From contig CAZSIB010000008.1 of the NCBI GenBank assembly GCA_964607245.1, positions 1-62,409 of the forward strand: a DNA stretch of 62,409 bases. The letters are read 5' to 3'. Below the pieces are notes generated by a model. It did not search any database. It was given only the letters and a program-made list of their open reading frames with translations, and had not been told where the DNA came from. Position 1 is the stretch's first letter. The number at the start of each line of letters is the position of its first letter. Of the stretch, positions 15,808-25,870 are shown piece by piece. The position numbers were made by a program, and so were the translations under genes. This DNA comes from CAZLPZ01 sp964607245 (lineage in GTDB: Bacteria > Pseudomonadota > Alphaproteobacteria > Micavibrionales > Micavibrionaceae).

Positions 15808-17747
15808 GTCTTTAATTCGGCCAGGTCTTTATAGAGGGAAAGCGCATCGGGGTTTGCCAGCGCCTCGACATTTTTGACTGGACGACCATGAATGACCTCA
15901 CGCACAGCAAGCTCGACGATTTTATTGCTTTTGGTACGCGGAATATCGGCGACAGCAATGACCTTGGCAGGAACATGACGCGGGGACGCGCCATCTTTAA
16001 TTTGTTTTCTGATTCGCACTGTCAAATCGTCGGTGAGAGTTATGCCGGGTTTCAGTTTTACAAAAAGGATCACGCGCACGTCATTATCCCAATCTTGTCC
16101 CACCGCGATGCTTTCAACGACATCGGGGATCATTTCAACCTGGCGGTAAATTTCGGCGGTCCCAATGCGTACGCCACCGGGTTTTAATGTCGCATCTGAC
16201 CGGCCTGTAATGATCAATCCGTCATGCTCTGTTTTTTCAATCCAGTCACCGTGACACCATATGCCGGGGAAGCGATCGAAATACGCCTTGTGATATTTCT
16301 CGCCATCATCATCGTTCCAAAAGCGAATAGGCATCGATGGAAACGGTTTTGTGCACACGAGTTCGCCGGGCGCATGGGGCGTATCAATCGGTTTTCCATG
16401 ATCGTCATACACATCAATTGCAAAACCCAATCCGGGCCCTTGAATTTCACCGCGCCAGACGGGGGAAATGGGGTTCCCAATGACAAAGCATGAAATAATA
16501 TCGGTGCCGCCAGAAATAGAGGCCACGTGCAGATCATCTTTGATGTTGCGGTAGATATAATCGAAACTTTCATGCACAAGAGGTGATCCGGTCGATGTCA
16601 AGGTCCGTAAGGTCGACACATCAAAACGATCTTTGATCATGATGTTATTCGATTTTAACGCATCGATATATTTCGCTGCGGTCCCGAACAGCGTGACGTT
16701 GTGGCGACTTGTAAAATCCCACAAGACATCGGCATCAGGATAAAAGGGAGAACCGTCGTAAATCACAATCGTGGCACCTGTCGCCAGAACAGTCATGAGC
16801 CAATTCCACATCATCCAGCCACAGGTGGTAAAATAGAACACGCGGTCGCCGAGCTTCACATCACATTGAAGCTGATGTTCTTTGACATGTTGTAGTAGCG
16901 TACCGCCGGCACCGTGCACGATACATTTCGGGATTCCGGTCGTGCCCGACGAGAACATGATGAAGAGGGGATGATTAAAGGGGAGCCGGATAAAATCGAT
17001 TTCTTGTTTCGGGCAAGCATCGCACGCATCATCAAAATCAGAGGCGTTCGGCATATCGGAGGGCAGGCCCAAATCGGCAAAGCGGACGATCAGAGTCTTT
17101 CTTAAACTGGGCAGTTGCCGCGCGACATCCTGCGTTTTATCGCGGCAATCAATTGTCTTTCCGTTGTAGAAATAGCCATCAACCGTGATCAAAACCTTGG
17201 GTTCGATCTGGCCAAAACGGTCCATCAACCCTTGAACACCAAAATCGGGGGACGCCGAAGACCAAATGGCCCCGATGGCGGAGGTGGCAAGCATGGAGAT
17301 CACCGCTTCGGGCATATTGGGCAGAACACCTGCCACACGGTCGCCGACGCCCACCCCTGCGGCACGCAAAACCTGAACCAGTTGGGAAACGCGGTCATAA
17401 AGATCTGCAAAGGTCAGGATCCGCTCGCGCTCTTGTTCATCACGAAAAATAATGGCGGGGGCGGAATCGCGTCGGGTCAGGTTGTTTTCGGCATAGTTCA
17501 GGCGGGCATCTGGGAAAAACGCGGCACGTTCCATCTGGTCTGCGTTGATCAAAGGACGTGTCCCCCTGTCCCCAAGGATTCCCGCATAATCCCAAAAGGA
17601 TGACCAAAAACTGCCCGGATCATCGATCGACCATTGCCAAAAGGCGCGGTAATCATCCTGGCCACGGCGGACGATCCCCATAAAAGCCTTGAGGTGTGAA
17701 TTGCGAATCCGGTGGTTGGGAGGGGTCCAAAGCGGCGTTTCGGTCAT
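15804..17747 (-). CDS. acetoacetate-CoA ligase (acetoacetyl-CoA synthetase)
   Basis: Activates acetoacetate with ATP and CoA, usually for ketone-body use or polyhydroxybutyrate breakdown. The 647-residue protein belongs to the ANL adenylate-forming family, with the AMP-binding motif MFSSGTTGIPKCIVHGAGG, the GGTDI core motif, and the C-terminal GRSDATLKPGGVRIG hinge region followed by the lysine region PRTKSNKIVELAVRE. The block WSSASPDFGVQGLMDRFGQI separates acetoacetyl-CoA from acetyl-CoA synthetases. Length is standard. It is divergent from the dsbD-type gene and overlaps the TlpA-like gene by 4 nt. Confidence 0.93.
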   Translation of the reverse strand: MTETPLWTPPNHRIRNSHLKAFMGIVRRGQDDYRAFWQWSIDDPGSFWSSFWDYAGILGDRGTRPLINADQMERAAFFPDARLNYAENNLTRRDSAPAIIFRDEQERERILTFADLYDRVSQLVQVLRAAGVGVGDRVAGVLPNMPEAVISMLATSAIGAIWSSASPDFGVQGLMDRFGQIEPKVLITVDGYFYNGKTIDCRDKTQDVARQLPSLRKTLIVRFADLGLPSDMPNASDFDDACDACPKQEIDFIRLPFNHPLFIMFSSGTTGIPKCIVHGAGGTLLQHVKEHQLQCDVKLGDRVFYFTTCGWMMWNWLMTVLATGATIVIYDGSPFYPDADVLWDFTSRHNVTLFGTAAKYIDALKSNNIMIKDRFDVSTLRTLTSTGSPLVHESFDYIYRNIKDDLHVASISGGTDIISCFVIGNPISPVWRGEIQGPGLGFAIDVYDDHGKPIDTPHAPGELVCTKPFPSMPIRFWNDDDGEKYHKAYFDRFPGIWCHGDWIEKTEHDGLIITGRSDATLKPGGVRIGTAEIYRQVEMIPDVVESIAVGQDWDNDVRVILFVKLKPGITLTDDLTVRIRKQIKDGASPRHVPAKVIAVADIPRTKSNKIVELAVREVIHGRPVKNVEALANPDALSLYKDLAELKT

Positions 17748-17834
17748 TGGTATGAAAACCCTGATGAAATTAGCGTCCGCCCATGGTACCGTAAAAAAAG
17801 AGGGTTCAACAAGTCCTTCTTATGGGTAAAACGA

Positions 17835-20057
17835 ATGATATCGATGCGGCGTTTCTGGTTTTTGGGGTGGGGGCTTGCGGCGGCGGGGGTTTTTGCGACC
17901 GTGCCATTATCGGCAGGGGCAACAATGCCGCCCCCAACGGAAGGCCCGCATGTTCAGATCAAACTGCACAGTACGATGTCAACAGTGACACCGGGCAAGC
18001 CGTTTACCGTGATCATTGAACAATTGATCGAACCGGAATGGCATACCTATTGGGTGAACCCAGGCGATTCGGGAACGCCCACAAGCGTCACATGGCAATT
18101 AAACGGCGGGCAAGCCGACGCGCTTCAATTTCCGATCCCGCAGCGCATTTCCTATGGGCCGCTCACAAATTTTGGCTATGACACGCGGGCCCTGTATACC
18201 GCCGACATTACACCGCCTGCAAAGATCGATACGCCTGATTACGCTTTGACCGCGTATCTGGAGTGGTTGGTCTGTAAGGATATTTGCCTGCCCGAAAGCG
18301 GGACGTATACCTTGCGTGTTCCGGTCGCAAGCGGAGATCCAGCCCCCAATTTAGACGTATCGGATTTGGTTCATGATGTGACCGCGACGCATCCGGTGAT
18401 CGGGGATGACGCGATGTGGGGCGCGGGGTACCGCGATCAGGGCGATCAGACTTTGGTTACCTTTACACCGCCAGAACAGGCGGCGGCTATCCTGGCCCAA
18501 GGGGGAAGCGTTGAATTTTTTCCTGTCGAATGGGGGTTGATCCAAAATCCGGGGGAGCAGGTCTTGGCGTTGATGGAGGGCGGTGATGCTGTCCTCGCGA
18601 TTCCCAAAGGCGACCGTCCGCGCGATCAACTCATATCCCCATTTCTCGGACTATTTGTCATCAACGACGGGCAAGGGCATCGCCAAGGCTATCAGGTCAT
18701 GATGCGCCGGACCGAAGATTTGGTGGCCGGGCAACAAGAGTTTGAAAAGAATCTGGAGGATCATAGGGAACAATTCGACAAGAAAAATGCTGAACGCCTG
18801 TCGCGTGTGGATGTGAGTTTCTTTGTCGCGCTCATCTCGGCATTTTTGGGCGGTCTCATTTTAAACCTGATGCCATGCGTGTTTCCTGTCCTATCCCTCA
18901 AGGCGTTATCGCTTGTGAAATTATCAGGGGCGGAACGCGCCCATGTGCGCATGCATGGGCTTGCCTATGCGGCTGGGGTCTTGGGCACGTTTTTGGTGAT
19001 CGCCAGTATTTTGATGATATTGAAACAAACAGGTGCGGCCGTCGGGTGGGGGTTCCAGTTGCAACAGCCCTGGGTCATTGTTCTGCTGTCCCAACTCTTT
19101 TTATGGATGGGGCTTAATCTTTTGGGGTGGTTCGAGATTAATTTGATGCGCCTTGTCCCCGCGCGGTTTCATACAACGCATGACGGTATTCTCGGGTCCG
19201 TAGGGACGGGGGTTTTGGCGACCCTGGTCGCAACCCCTTGTACAGCGCCCTTTATGGGCGCAGCGCTCGGGTACGCGCTTCTCCATCACCCGGCGCTGGG
19301 CCTTATGATTTTTGCGATGCTGGGTGTGGGGCTTGCACTGCCCTTCACGGTCCTCACCTTTGTTCCGCATCTTTATCGTTATTTGCCCCGGCCCGGCGTG
19401 TGGATGGTGCATTTGCGTGAATTTTTGGCGTTTCCCATGCTGGCCACCGCCCTCTGGCTTTTGTGGGTGTTGGGGCATCAAGTGGGGGTGGACGCGGTGG
19501 CTATGGTGTTACTGGCAAGCCTTGCTGCGATTTTCCTTCTGTGGGTTCGGCGCTTTGGTCCGGGTCTGGGGCTGTGGCGCGCTTTACGCGTTTTGGGATT
19601 GATCGTCGCCTTTTTGGTGATGGTGTCGTTTACCTTCTTTGCCATGACGCCCGAAATCACGTCGTCCACAAAAGAGATAAGCGGTTCGGCCACACAATTA
19701 TCGCGGCCGTATACAACATCTGAACTCATGGCGGCGCTTGCGACCGATCAACCGGTTTTTGTGAATATGACGGCGGATTGGTGCATCACGTGCAAGGTGA
19801 ATGAGCGCCTCGCCATTTCAACCGCCACCGTGACCCGTGCCTTTGAGCAAACGGGGACAATCTATATCAAGGGGGATTGGACAAATTATAACGCCGAGAT
19901 CACGCGGTACTTGGCGTCGTTCGGACGGGGCGGTGTGCCGCTTTATGTGGTGTACCCCGCCCCCAAGGACGGGGTCCGTCCCGAACCTGTGGTCTTGCCG
20001 CAAATCTTGACACCAGGCGTTATCACTACCGCTCTTAATCCTATGTCAATAAAATAG
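17835..20057 (+). CDS. DsbD-type thiol:disulfide interchange protein
   Basis: Carries electrons from the cytosol across the inner membrane to periplasmic thiol proteins. The 740-residue protein has a signal peptide, an N-terminal periplasmic domain with the cysteine pair VCKDICLPES, a CcdA-like block of about eight membrane segments with the paired cysteines in LMPCVFPVLS and ATPCTAPFMG, and a C-terminal thioredoxin domain with WCITCK. All three cysteine pairs needed for electron relay are present. It resembles the ScsB/long DsbD group because of its large N-terminal domain. The start was placed at 17835 to begin at the signal peptide; an ATG at 17844 is possible. Confidence 0.9.
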   Translation: MISMRRFWFLGWGLAAAGVFATVPLSAGATMPPPTEGPHVQIKLHSTMSTVTPGKPFTVIIEQLIEPEWHTYWVNPGDSGTPTSVTWQLNGGQADALQFPIPQRISYGPLTNFGYDTRALYTADITPPAKIDTPDYALTAYLEWLVCKDICLPESGTYTLRVPVASGDPAPNLDVSDLVHDVTATHPVIGDDAMWGAGYRDQGDQTLVTFTPPEQAAAILAQGGSVEFFPVEWGLIQNPGEQVLALMEGGDAVLAIPKGDRPRDQLISPFLGLFVINDGQGHRQGYQVMMRRTEDLVAGQQEFEKNLEDHREQFDKKNAERLSRVDVSFFVALISAFLGGLILNLMPCVFPVLSLKALSLVKLSGAERAHVRMHGLAYAAGVLGTFLVIASILMILKQTGAAVGWGFQLQQPWVIVLLSQLFLWMGLNLLGWFEINLMRLVPARFHTTHDGILGSVGTGVLATLVATPCTAPFMGAALGYALLHHPALGLMIFAMLGVGLALPFTVLTFVPHLYRYLPRPGVWMVHLREFLAFPMLATALWLLWVLGHQVGVDAVAMVLLASLAAIFLLWVRRFGPGLGLWRALRVLGLIVAFLVMVSFTFFAMTPEITSSTKEISGSATQLSRPYTTSELMAALATDQPVFVNMTADWCITCKVNERLAISTATVTRAFEQTGTIYIKGDWTNYNAEITRYLASFGRGGVPLYVVYPAPKDGVRPEPVVLPQILTPGVITTALNPMSIK

Positions 20058-20142
20058 AACAAGACAAGACTTGTGGGGGACAGCGCCCTTGGGGTAAAAA
20101 TGGGGCGCTATTCACACCACAAGGAAATCAAACCAGAAAATC

Positions 20143-21540
20143 ATGTCAGATCACTATGATGTCATTGTTATTGGCGCGGGGCCAGGGGGCTATGTTTGTG
20201 CGATCCGGGCCGCGCAGCTGGGGTTAAAAACGGCACTTGTGGAAAAACGCAAGACGCTTGGGGGGACCTGTTTGAACGTCGGATGTATTCCGTCCAAGGC
20301 GCTTTTGTCGGCGTCTGAAAAATATCACAGTGCACGGCATGATCTCGCGTCTTTTGGCGTGCGGATCGACGGGGGTGTGCACATGGATCTGGGGGCCATG
20401 ATGGCGCACAAGGAATCCGTCGTCGATGCGAATACAAAAGGTATCGAATTTTTGCTGCGTAAAAACAAAATTGACTGGATCAAGGGGGCGGGACGGATCC
20501 CGGCGCCGGGTCAAGTGGACGTTGACGGTGTTTCCTACACCGCAAAAAATATTGTGATTGCAACAGGATCGGATGTGATCTCCTTGCCAGGGATCACGAT
20601 TGATGAACAATCGATTGTCTCATCCACAGGTGCCCTTGAACTTCCCCGCGTGCCGGACAAGATGGTCGTCATTGGCGGTGGGGTCATTGGTCTTGAACTC
20701 GGGTGCGTGTGGTCGCGCTTGGGGGCAGAGGTCACAGTTGTTGAATATCTGGATCGGATTTTGCCCGGGATGGACCATGATCTGGCCTTGGCCGCGCAGA
20801 AAATACTCTCGGCCCAGGGGATTACCTTTAGACTTGCGACCAAGGTGACGTCGGCTATTCCGCATGGGTCGGGGGTTGTCTTGACGCTTGAATCTGCGGG
20901 GGGTGGCGGGACGCCCGAAACATGCGCCGCGGATGTTGTTCTGGTCGCCGTTGGACGCAAGGCATATACCGACGGCTTGGGTCTTCAGGATATCGGGGTT
21001 CAGATGGATGAACGTGGCCGCGTGATGGTCGATGATCATTTTTGTTCGAATATCCCCGGAATCTATGCGATTGGGGATGTTATTCGGGGGCCGATGCTGG
21101 CGCACAAGGCCGAAGATGAGGGCGTGGTCCTTGCCGAAATACTCGCCGGCCAATCGGGGCATATCAACTATGATGCGGTTCCAGGCGTGGTCTATACCCA
21201 TCCTGAAATTGCCTGTGTCGGCAAGACGGAAGATCAATTAAAGGCCGATGGTCGTGCGTACAAAGTAGGCAAATTTCCCTACATGGCGAATGGCCGCGCG
21301 CGCGCGATGAATGCCACAGAGGGATTCGTCAAAATTCTGTCGGACGCCGTCACCGACCGTGTCTTGGGCGTTCATATCATTGGGGCCGAGGCTGGGACAT
21401 TGATTGCCGAGGCGGTGATGGCGATTGAATTTGGGGCGAGCGCCGAAGATATCGCGCGGACCTGCCATGCGCACCCCACGCTCAATGAAATTGTAAAAGA
21501 AGCAGCGCTCGCGGTCGATGGCCGTTCGTTGCATGTGTAA
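20143..21540 (+). CDS. lpdA: dihydrolipoyl dehydrogenase
   Basis: E3 flavoprotein that reoxidises lipoamide in the pyruvate, 2-oxoglutarate or branched-chain dehydrogenase complexes or the glycine cleavage system. The 465-residue sequence has the FAD fold VIVIGAGPGGYVCAIRAAQ, the redox motif GGTCLNVGCIPSK, the NAD-binding VVIGGGVIGLELG and the C-terminal catalytic HAHPTLNE. No lipoyl domain is fused. The genes for the rest of the complex are not near, so the partner complex cannot be told. It is followed after 2 nt by the pilin-like gene. Confidence 0.97.
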   Translation: MSDHYDVIVIGAGPGGYVCAIRAAQLGLKTALVEKRKTLGGTCLNVGCIPSKALLSASEKYHSARHDLASFGVRIDGGVHMDLGAMMAHKESVVDANTKGIEFLLRKNKIDWIKGAGRIPAPGQVDVDGVSYTAKNIVIATGSDVISLPGITIDEQSIVSSTGALELPRVPDKMVVIGGGVIGLELGCVWSRLGAEVTVVEYLDRILPGMDHDLALAAQKILSAQGITFRLATKVTSAIPHGSGVVLTLESAGGGGTPETCAADVVLVAVGRKAYTDGLGLQDIGVQMDERGRVMVDDHFCSNIPGIYAIGDVIRGPMLAHKAEDEGVVLAEILAGQSGHINYDAVPGVVYTHPEIACVGKTEDQLKADGRAYKVGKFPYMANGRARAMNATEGFVKILSDAVTDRVLGVHIIGAEAGTLIAEAVMAIEFGASAEDIARTCHAHPTLNEIVKEAALAVDGRSLHV

Positions 21541-21542
21541 TC

Positions 21543-22184
21543 ATGTCTGAACGTGGGTCGATTTTCTTTTATATTTTACTGGGCGTTGTATTGTTTGCGG
21601 CGCTTTCCTATGCGGTTGCGGCGATGCTCCGCGGTGGTGGTGACGCAGGGAGTAAGGAACAATCGCGTCTTCAGGCCGGCGCCGTTGTCGATTACGGATC
21701 CAAGGCAAAAATTGTTGTTCAGGACATGAAATTATCTGGCATTGCCGCTGACGATTTATCTTTTTTGAAATCGGGTGATGCGGGATACACGACCGCCCCC
21801 CATACGAAAAAAGTGTTTCATCCCGAAGGTGGCGGGTTGCCAATCCCCAATTTAACTGGCGCGCTCGTGTCTGAAACACTCACCCCTGTGTCAGGCGTCT
21901 ATATGACGCGCATGGCGATTGATGATGTCGGCAGTACGGCCGATGATGTTGTTTTGTCTGTACGCGGGGTCACGCGCGCGGTGTGCGAGCAAATCAATCA
22001 AGCACTTGTCGGATCGACGACAATCCCGTCGACTGGATCAAATAACCACAATGCCTTATTTGTAACGGGGGCATCCGATTTAACAGCGGCGCTGTGCGCC
22101 AGTTGCGCGGGGAAGACAGCCTTGTGCGTGTCGCAAACCGGGCCCACGATGTATACATTTTACCGCACGGTGGACCCGAATTAG
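21543..22184 (+). CDS. pilin-like membrane protein
   Basis: A 213-residue protein with a short charged start (MSERGS), one long hydrophobic helix (IFFYILLGVVLFAALSYAVAAML) and an exported C-terminal domain with four cysteines, two in a CASC motif (LCASCAGKTALC). The helix right at the N-terminus, the VCEQINQALVG segment and the final Tyr-rich strand recall type IV pilins and pseudopilins, but no normal prepilin peptidase Gly-Phe-Thr-Leu site is seen. It starts 2 nt after lpdA, probably translated by coupling, and its last 4 nt overlap the convergent comEC. Function is inferred only from shape and neighbourhood. Confidence 0.6.
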   Translation: MSERGSIFFYILLGVVLFAALSYAVAAMLRGGGDAGSKEQSRLQAGAVVDYGSKAKIVVQDMKLSGIAADDLSFLKSGDAGYTTAPHTKKVFHPEGGGLPIPNLTGALVSETLTPVSGVYMTRMAIDDVGSTADDVVLSVRGVTRAVCEQINQALVGSTTIPSTGSNNHNALFVTGASDLTAALCASCAGKTALCVSQTGPTMYTFYRTVDPN

Positions 22185-24133
22185 GGGCTTGCTTCATGGT
22201 TGTTCCATCGCCGCCCGGTGACGCGCGGGCCGATGGTCATGATCTTGGCTCGAGGGCTAGAATAAATCGCAAGCGGCGCGCGTGGTAACGGCACCCCAAC
22301 ATTCTCAAAAGACGGCACGGTCAGAGTTTTATCAACACGCGCCCCTTTTAATTCATCGCCGCCCCAATAACGCACCCAATCGGCCTGGGCCCGCCGGGCG
22401 AAGCGCCGCGTATTCGTGATGATCTCGCCCGTTTCTGTCCGGTGCAGGATCACTTTTCCGCCCTGTAAAATGACCGTATCGGGTCGGGTATGGACGGACA
22501 AAATGAGCATGGCGATGATCAAGGGGATCACAGAAAAAATTTTGATCCACCGCGCCCCCAGGCACAGGATGAGCCCCGCGCAAATGATTGCCAAAAAAGA
22601 GGAGAGGGGCAAGGCCGGTGGGGTCAACCGGGCACCTGGAAGATCGGCGGTCATGTGCGCGATCGCCAAAATCCAATCGCACGCGGCCCCAATCACGTGC
22701 AAGACAGGCCCCGCAACGCCAAGCGCGATCAAGGGATAGCACAAAATCGCAAGCGGCATAATCAAAAACGTCATAATGGGGACGGCGAGCGCGTTTGCGA
22801 TCACACCATAAAGGGCCAGTGTTTGAAAATGATAAAGGGATATCGGGGCCGTGGCGATTGTCGCGATGATGGTCGTGGCACAAACGCCCACCAGATACAT
22901 GAGCGCGCGTTTCACCGCGCCTGCATCCCCATGAATGCGTTTTAACCACGGCGCGATCATTTCAAATACAGCGACGAGTGCCGTCACCGCGGCAAAGGAG
23001 AGTTGAAAACTGGGGGAGAGAAGTTGTTCGGGTTGAATCAAAAGGATCAGAAAGGCGCTGGCCGCGACAAGCCGCAGTGAAATCGGCGACCGGTCAATCA
23101 AAATCGCGGTGAGGACCAGAGTAATCGTGACCATCGCGCGCCATGTGGGGGTTGATGGCGCAATCAACAAAACATAGGCGAGCGCGGCGAGAAACGCTGC
23201 CCCGGCAGCCCATTTCTTGATGGGATAGGCAAGGGCGACACGTGGGAACAGGGCGAGACCCAAACGGACGACAAAGAAAACAATCAACGCCACCATATCG
23301 ACATTTGCGCCGGAAATGGCAAGCAAGTGTGCAAGTCCAGAATCGCGTAATGCTTGCCAATCTTCCTTGTTAATCGCTGCGCGTTCCCCTGTCATGAGCG
23401 CGGCCGTCATCCCGGCCTGGCGCGGTTCCAGCGTTTTATTCACAAGTGCGGTGATGTGGTTGCGCGCGCGCTCAAATCTTCCTTGGAATAACGTCTCTGT
23501 CGTGGGTTGATCGAGAGCGAGAATTTTCGGGTCTCCCAGGACATAGCCGTAGCCGCCGATTTGTTGAAAATATGCATGGCGCAGGAAATCAAATCCGCCG
23601 GGTGTTGTGGGCGGGCTTGCCGGTTCGATTTTGGCAAAGACGCGCACGCGCATACCGGTTTTGATCTGATGCCCGCCTTTTCGGATGGACAGGCGCAGCG
23701 CGTGCGGTGTTTTTTCTGCTCTGACATCATCGATCACGAGTTCATCCAAAAGAATACGAATCCCGACCCCACCTTCCAGCTGCTCCAGGCTTTTGATACG
23801 ACCTTCAATCCCGACGGGCCCCAGACTTTCGGTGATCATGGGTGCCGACACGCGCAAGCTGCGGAATGTCGCGGCTGTGAACCCAGCGGTCACAAGCATG
23901 AGAGCCGTAATGACAAGCAATCGCCACGTGTGATCGCCCCTTTGTAGAAGCCAGGCGGTGAGGGTCAGTAAAAACAACGTCCCGAAAAGGGGCCGAGCCA
24001 AGCCCGGTTCATGCGGCCAGATAAAATAAAGCCCAATCCCGAAGCCTAAAAGCACAGGGAGCGCATAAATCCGCGTTTGAAGCTGAAGCGTCAGGCTTTC
24101 GGCAAAAGGGCGGTCGAGAGAGCTAAAAATCAT
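22181..24133 (-). CDS. comEC: ComEC/Rec2 family DNA-uptake channel protein
   Basis: Inner-membrane channel thought to carry single-stranded DNA into the cytosol in natural transformation. The 650-residue protein has an N-terminal membrane pair and soluble OB-like domain (about residues 60-200), then the central competence domain with about ten membrane segments and the conserved LLAISGANVDMVALIVFF motif and PxxRA-type motif in APSTPTWRAMVTI. A C-terminal metallo-beta-lactamase domain is missing; only a short beta-rich tail is present, as in many alphaproteobacteria. The start was placed at 24133, since the frame upstream is antisense to the gltX leader. ComF is encoded 35 kb away in the same window. 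Confidence 0.85.
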   Translation of the reverse strand: MIFSSLDRPFAESLTLQLQTRIYALPVLLGFGIGLYFIWPHEPGLARPLFGTLFLLTLTAWLLQRGDHTWRLLVITALMLVTAGFTAATFRSLRVSAPMITESLGPVGIEGRIKSLEQLEGGVGIRILLDELVIDDVRAEKTPHALRLSIRKGGHQIKTGMRVRVFAKIEPASPPTTPGGFDFLRHAYFQQIGGYGYVLGDPKILALDQPTTETLFQGRFERARNHITALVNKTLEPRQAGMTAALMTGERAAINKEDWQALRDSGLAHLLAISGANVDMVALIVFFVVRLGLALFPRVALAYPIKKWAAGAAFLAALAYVLLIAPSTPTWRAMVTITLVLTAILIDRSPISLRLVAASAFLILLIQPEQLLSPSFQLSFAAVTALVAVFEMIAPWLKRIHGDAGAVKRALMYLVGVCATTIIATIATAPISLYHFQTLALYGVIANALAVPIMTFLIMPLAILCYPLIALGVAGPVLHVIGAACDWILAIAHMTADLPGARLTPPALPLSSFLAIICAGLILCLGARWIKIFSVIPLIIAMLILSVHTRPDTVILQGGKVILHRTETGEIITNTRRFARRAQADWVRYWGGDELKGARVDKTLTVPSFENVGVPLPRAPLAIYSSPRAKIMTIGPRVTGRRWNNHEASP

Positions 24134-24232
24134 AGTTTTGATAGGGGGGATCCGGTTCTCTGCCGCCCGATTGAATTTTATCACCAATTGCTTTATACCA
24201 TAAGGCCTTATTATGCCGAAAACGAGAATAAC

Positions 24233-25864
24233 ATGACCGAACATCATCCAGATTTAACAACTCTCAAGACTTTGGCGGACGCCGAAAAACTCTATCCGCC
24301 GCGTGGGCTTCCCCCGGGGGCCGAAGTCGTACGTGTGGCGCCGTCACCCACGGGATTGCCGCATTTGGGGACAGCGATGCAGGTGGTAATTGACCGTGCG
24401 CTTGCGACGAAAACAGGTGGCGTATTTATCCTGCGCATTGAAGATACAGATCAAAACCGCCTTGTTGAGGGTTCTGTTAAAGAAATTCAAGAGGGGATTG
24501 AATGGCTGGGGATCCGCCCGGATGAGGGCGTGGGGTATGGCGGCGCCTATGGGCCCTACACCCAAAGTCAACGTTTGCCGCTTTATAAACTTGCCGCCGA
24601 GCATTTGCTTGAAAAAGGACATGCTTACCGATGTTTTTGTTCGAAAGAGCGCCTGGATCTTTTGCGCAAAAATCAACAGCAACAGGGATTGTTGCCTGGT
24701 TATGACGGGCATTGCCGCAATCTGTCCACGGAAACCGTCGCGCGTAAATTGGCCGAAGGCTTGCCCTATGTGGTGCGTCAAAAGATTCCAAAAGACACAA
24801 CGATTCAAGTTCACGATCTGGTCCGTGGCCATATCGCCTTCGATTCAAACAATTTAGTGGATGATGTTTTAATGAAATCGGATGGGTTCCCAACCTATCA
24901 ACTCGCTTCGATTGTCGATGACCATTTTATGGGTGTGACAACGGTGGTCCGGGGGGAAGAATGGGTCTCGTCGCTGCCGCGTAACACCCTCATGTATGAT
25001 TTCTTTGGTTGGAAAGCCCCACGATTCCTTCATACGGTTTTGCTTCGCGATACTCAAAAGCGTAAACTTGGTAAACGTTTTGGCGATACGTCCATCAAAT
25101 GGTTTGAATACCAGGGTTATTTGCCCGAAGGGTTAAAAAATTTCTTAACCCGTGTGATGTGGGCGCATCCTCAGGACAAAGACGTGTATCCCTATACCGA
25201 CTTTGTGAACCTCATGCAGCCGGAACAATTGCCGGCGACGGGCCCGGTTGCGGATTTCGCGCTTCTGGGGTTCATCAACGGGAAATATATCGCGGAACTC
25301 TCCGAGGATCAGCGATTTACGGCGATCAACGATTATTTTGACAAGCTTCTCGCGCGTGGCACAGGGTTGACCCTTGAAATTTACAACGGGGAACAGCGCG
25401 ACACGGTCGAGTATACGCCCGAGGATATTACCCGGTTTGCGGCGGCATTTCGCGCGGACCCTGCGTTTTCGAAGCGTGCTTTTGCCCTTGAGCCCGAGCG
25501 GATTCGGCGTCTGGGCGATGTGATCGATCAATATGGGTTTTTATTCCCTGATCTTTATACGGCGCCGGACCCGGCTTTGCTTGTTAAAAACGCGGGGTCC
25601 GTGGATCAAGCACGGGTTGTTCTGAACGATTTTATAACAGGATTTAATGTGGATGAGACCCAGGAATCCTGGGAAACGCGGATGCGCCAGATTGCCGAAA
25701 AAATTAACGGCAAACCCAAGGCGGTCTTTATGAGCGTGCGTTTGGCCCTGACAGGTCGCGAAAAATCGCCACCGGTCTTTGATGTATCCTTAATTTTGGG
25801 CGGGGCAGAGGTCAAACGCCGGATTGAGGCGGCCTTGGCGAGTCTATCCGCCCGCACGGAATGA
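24233..25864 (+). CDS. gltX: glutamate-tRNA ligase family protein
   Basis: Charges tRNA with glutamate in the cytosol. The 543-residue class I synthetase shows the first signature as APSPTGLPHLGT (residues 36-47), the LRIEDTD block and a second signature KLGKRFG at residues 278-284. Typical GluRS has HIG and KLSKRHG, so the KMSKS serine is replaced by glycine and the histidine by phenylalanine. A zinc-like segment with CFC and a later Cys (residues 134-161) is present. The sequence is about 70 residues longer than the usual enzyme. It could be a second, specialised GluRS; no other copy is in the window. The upstream frame to 24077 is not part of the gene. Confidence 0.82.
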   Translation: MTEHHPDLTTLKTLADAEKLYPPRGLPPGAEVVRVAPSPTGLPHLGTAMQVVIDRALATKTGGVFILRIEDTDQNRLVEGSVKEIQEGIEWLGIRPDEGVGYGGAYGPYTQSQRLPLYKLAAEHLLEKGHAYRCFCSKERLDLLRKNQQQQGLLPGYDGHCRNLSTETVARKLAEGLPYVVRQKIPKDTTIQVHDLVRGHIAFDSNNLVDDVLMKSDGFPTYQLASIVDDHFMGVTTVVRGEEWVSSLPRNTLMYDFFGWKAPRFLHTVLLRDTQKRKLGKRFGDTSIKWFEYQGYLPEGLKNFLTRVMWAHPQDKDVYPYTDFVNLMQPEQLPATGPVADFALLGFINGKYIAELSEDQRFTAINDYFDKLLARGTGLTLEIYNGEQRDTVEYTPEDITRFAAAFRADPAFSKRAFALEPERIRRLGDVIDQYGFLFPDLYTAPDPALLVKNAGSVDQARVVLNDFITGFNVDETQESWETRMRQIAEKINGKPKAVFMSVRLALTGREKSPPVFDVSLILGGAEVKRRIEAALASLSARTE

Positions 25865-25870
25865 TTTTAA

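Noticed and set aside
20535..20960. Minus-strand frames opposite lpdA, rich in Pro, Ser and Thr
   Set aside because: Typical antisense frames of a GC-rich flavoprotein gene.
22353..22949. A 198-residue open frame inside comEC on the same strand
   Set aside because: It is a shifted frame of comEC with unnatural composition; comEC itself is well supported.
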